Assembly (NCBI RefSeq): GCF_000720185.1
Contig: NZ_JOIY01000079.1
Location: 1-14,609 of the forward strand
Length of the DNA stretch: 14,609 nt
Direction: 5' to 3'
Source: Streptomyces sp. NRRL S-340
GTDB lineage: Bacteria > Actinomycetota > Actinomycetes > Streptomycetales > Streptomycetaceae
In this document: one piece after another, positions 13,601 through 14,609 of the stretch
Numbering within the stretch: position 1 is the first letter of the stretch
Layout: the number at the start of each line of letters is the position of its first letter
Made by a program: the position numbers and the translations under genes
The notes under the pieces: model-generated
What the model saw: only the letters and a program-made list of their open reading frames with translations
Databases searched by the model: none
What the model was told of the DNA's origin: nothing

Positions 13601-14609
13601 CACCGCCCCTTCGGGCGCCGCACCGGGCAACGTCCCGCTGACCGCGACCGCCACCCACACCACCGGCACCTACACGGCCGACGCCACCCTGCGCGTGCCC
13701 TTCCCGAACCAGAAGGCCGCCTACACCAACGTCGGTGTCACCGACGACGGCGATCCGGGACCGGGCAAGTACGACGGCGGCGGCTTCAGCTTCTCCGCCC
13801 AGGCCCTGGCCGCCGAGGGCCTCGCGCCCGGCACGTCCTTCACCCATGACGGACTGACCTACCAGTGGCCGGACGTCCCGGCGGGCAGCCCCGACGCCAT
13901 CGACACCCGGGGCCAGGCGGTCGCCCTGTCCGGCACGGGCAGCGAACTCGGCTTCGTCGGCAGCGGCACCAGCGGTCCGCTCCAGGGCGTCGGCACCATC
14001 GTCTACACCGACGGCACCACGCAGCAGTACGGTCTCAGCTTCTCCGACTGGTGGGACGGCACCAACGTCGCCCAGGGCAGCGACCTGCTCAGCGGCTTCC
14101 CCTACATCAACGGCAGCGACGGCAGGCACGACCAGAAGGTCAGCCTCTTCGCCACCACCGTGCCCCTGGCACCGGGCAAGACGGTCCAGGCCGTCATCCT
14201 GCCCACGTCGGGCGACCCGAACGCCGGGGCACCCCAGGGCCACGTCTTCGCCATGACCATCGGCGGGACCGCCCACACCCCGGCCCCCCAGCCGGACGGC
14301 CCCATCGGCCACATCACCGGCCTCGGCTCCAAGTGCGTCGGCCTGGCCGCGGGACCCGCCGCCGGAGTGCAGGTCGTCCTGCGTTCCTGCGACGACACCG
14401 CCTCCCAGCAGTGGGCCCTGGGCGCGGACAAGTCCCTGTGGAACCAGGGCAAGTGCATGACCACCGAGAACAGCGGGACCGGCAACGGCACCCGCGTCGT
14501 CCTGGACTACTGCGACGGTTCGAAGGAGCAGCAGTGGTCGGTGGATGCGGTGAACGGGTATCTGGTGAACGCCAGGTCGGGTTTCTGTCTGGAGGATGCG
14601 GACGGGAGT
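10602..14609 (+). CDS. Secreted multidomain GH3 glycoside hydrolase with C-terminal ricin-type lectin (3' end off-window)
   Basis: 1336 codons are open to the window edge. Residues 1 to about 35 are a signal peptide (RRRGRR, hydrophobic 17-29, A-T-A-A). The GH3 N-domain (about 45-370) carries YTYWNEALHG, RDPLWGR (R191), ESYGEDPY, KHYALNN (K241-H242) and nucleophile D320 in TTSDCGGV. The GH3 C-domain (about 453-690) has VLLKN and ASEGKDRTSLALPG (E567). An Fn3-like domain spans about 700-790, a Big_2-like domain 887-931, a NEW3-like domain 942-1030, and a beta-rich module of unknown type 1041-1226. A ricin B/CBM13 lectin begins near 1234, with QxW repeats at about 1270 and 1311. WNEALHG and SDC resemble beta-xylosidase/arabinofuranosidase GH3 enzymes, so plant or glycan beta-linked sugars are likely substrates. 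ATG at 10602 has GGAGAGAG upstream. The last 90 bp have different codon use. Confidence 0.93.
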   Translation, partial: MQRPRRHPRRRGRRTGALASAVVALALAAPCATAAPLTRATVTDGAARSTPLYKDTSRSFQERAADLVSRMTLDQKIRQLITNDAPAIPSLGVQGYTYWNEALHGIQALGNGKNAGTGGSWPIKATGFPTSLATSMAWDPELQYQEGSAISDEARGFLDKSLFGTGQNNLGSSADNYGSLTYFAPTVNNDRDPLWGRHDESYGEDPYLQAKLGGQFVDGFQGQKSDGTSLNGYLKAAATAKHYALNNVEDGRTGISSDVDDTQLRDYYTKQFASLIGEAHVAGLMTSYNAINGTPAVADTYTNNELAQRTYGFGGLTTSDCGGVGTTYKLPDEGHDWAPAPFTTNGSRGNPLWIDGKTGDEVRAPAGGQAMALRSGNDLNCSGEEMTTANVMEAVRAGLLSEGVIDTALVKVFTVRMRTGEFDPPGSVPYTSIDKSVIQSAGHKALAAKAADASMVLLKNSTLAATGRPLLPLKAAAVNKVVVLGKLADTVSLGSYGNAPDQQISMRQGITDALKAANPAASVLYDAAGSSTTGTGPVTLSTATQAAVKAADLVVVVAGTDQDTASEGKDRTSLALPGNQNALIDQVAALGNPNTVLDLQAVGAVDIAARQSKAAAILFSSYNGQSQGTALADVLFGKQNPQGHLTFTWYKDDSQLAGKNDYGLTPAQSDGKGQTYQYFTGTPTYPFGYGLSYTGFAYSAAQVDKSSVTADGTVNVSFDVTNTGDTPGATVAQLYAANSFTVPGVTMPRQRLVGFKNTGVLAPGEKTHVTLPVAASDLSVWNPATSRQTVYPGAWALRVASDSATVQSTATVNITGTLTPKVRTVTVQPGQVVFHAGDTLDLTGKNPWIKDDTDPAREQRDTSITADHIVEAVNNDQSFTDLSKTAVQYSSSDPTVATVSSSGLLTAASDGVATVSATVGGVTGSTVIVVKDALALKTAALTQPGQTTTATTTLTNGTGSALTGVTVTLPAPSGWTVQAATPATFTSVAAGTTVTTTWRVTAPSGAAPGNVPLTATATHTTGTYTADATLRVPFPNQKAAYTNVGVTDDGDPGPGKYDGGGFSFSAQALAAEGLAPGTSFTHDGLTYQWPDVPAGSPDAIDTRGQAVALSGTGSELGFVGSGTSGPLQGVGTIVYTDGTTQQYGLSFSDWWDGTNVAQGSDLLSGFPYINGSDGRHDQKVSLFATTVPLAPGKTVQAVILPTSGDPNAGAPQGHVFAMTIGGTAHTPAPQPDGPIGHITGLGSKCVGLAAGPAAGVQVVLRSCDDTASQQWALGADKSLWNQGKCMTTENSGTGNGTRVVLDYCDGSKEQQWSVDAVNGYLVNARSGFCLEDADGS

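Noticed and set aside
11657..13849. Plus-strand 730-codon frame inside the GH3 gene
   Set aside because: Arg/Gly/Pro/His-rich low-complexity shadow; the GH3 frame has coherent domains throughout.
10458..14312. Minus-strand open frame of 1284 codons opposite the GH3 gene
   Set aside because: It mirrors the third-position GC bias of the GH3 gene, is a low-complexity Gly/Val/Asp-rich sequence, and has no domain; it is an antisense shadow.

Overview
The window is high-GC actinobacterial DNA, most likely from a Streptomyces chromosome. The evidence is the strong preference for C or G in third codon positions, GTG and TTG starts with AAGG/GGAG-type ribosome binding sites, many secreted hydrolases, and the protein families present. 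It holds ten protein-coding genes, two of them cut by the window edges. I saw no tRNA, rRNA, CRISPR array, transposase or integrase.

Left part (1-4731): the tail of an organic hydroperoxide resistance (Ohr) gene converges on a secreted SGNH/GDSL esterase-lipase gene (minus strand), with a strong hairpin between them. The esterase is divergent from a secreted alpha/beta hydrolase (plus strand) across a 369-bp gene-free region that carries two GTGATC/GATCAC palindromes, another palindrome and a 3 x 9-bp tandem repeat. A VOC/glyoxalase-family protein and a two-cysteine flavoprotein oxidoreductase follow on the plus strand. The flavoprotein lacks the usual catalytic His of its class.

Centre (4732-5984): a 146-bp composite inverted repeat, rich in TGTGTCACA/ACATGTGAC words, precedes a 345-residue helical-repeat protein that resembles part of DUF4132 proteins. 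Its 3' end overlaps the convergent next gene by 15 bp, and two mutually exclusive hairpins follow at once.

Right-centre (5925-10250, minus strand): read in transcription order, this is an OmpR-type response regulator, its histidine kinase (1 bp apart), an S11 D-alanyl-D-alanine carboxypeptidase and a three-TM, VanJ/StaP-like EEP-family phosphatase. I read it as a cell-envelope sensing and remodelling module. A 15-bp palindrome lies before the regulator gene and a perfect 19-bp palindrome before the carboxypeptidase gene, so both look like operators. Joint control of all four genes is inference.

Right end (10251-14609): a gene-free divergent control region with ACATGTGAC repeats and a 20-bp near-palindrome leads into a very large secreted GH3 glycosidase. 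It has GH3 N and C domains, an Fn3-like domain, Big_2-like and NEW3-like domains, a long beta-rich module and a ricin-type lectin, and is still open at the window end (1336 codons seen). Its motifs are closest to the beta-xylosidase branch of GH3.

The strongest candidates for undescribed biology are the non-coding elements (composite inverted repeat, the ACATGTGAC word family, long palindromes) and the two-component/carboxypeptidase/VanJ-like module. No complete new defence or mobile system is evident.
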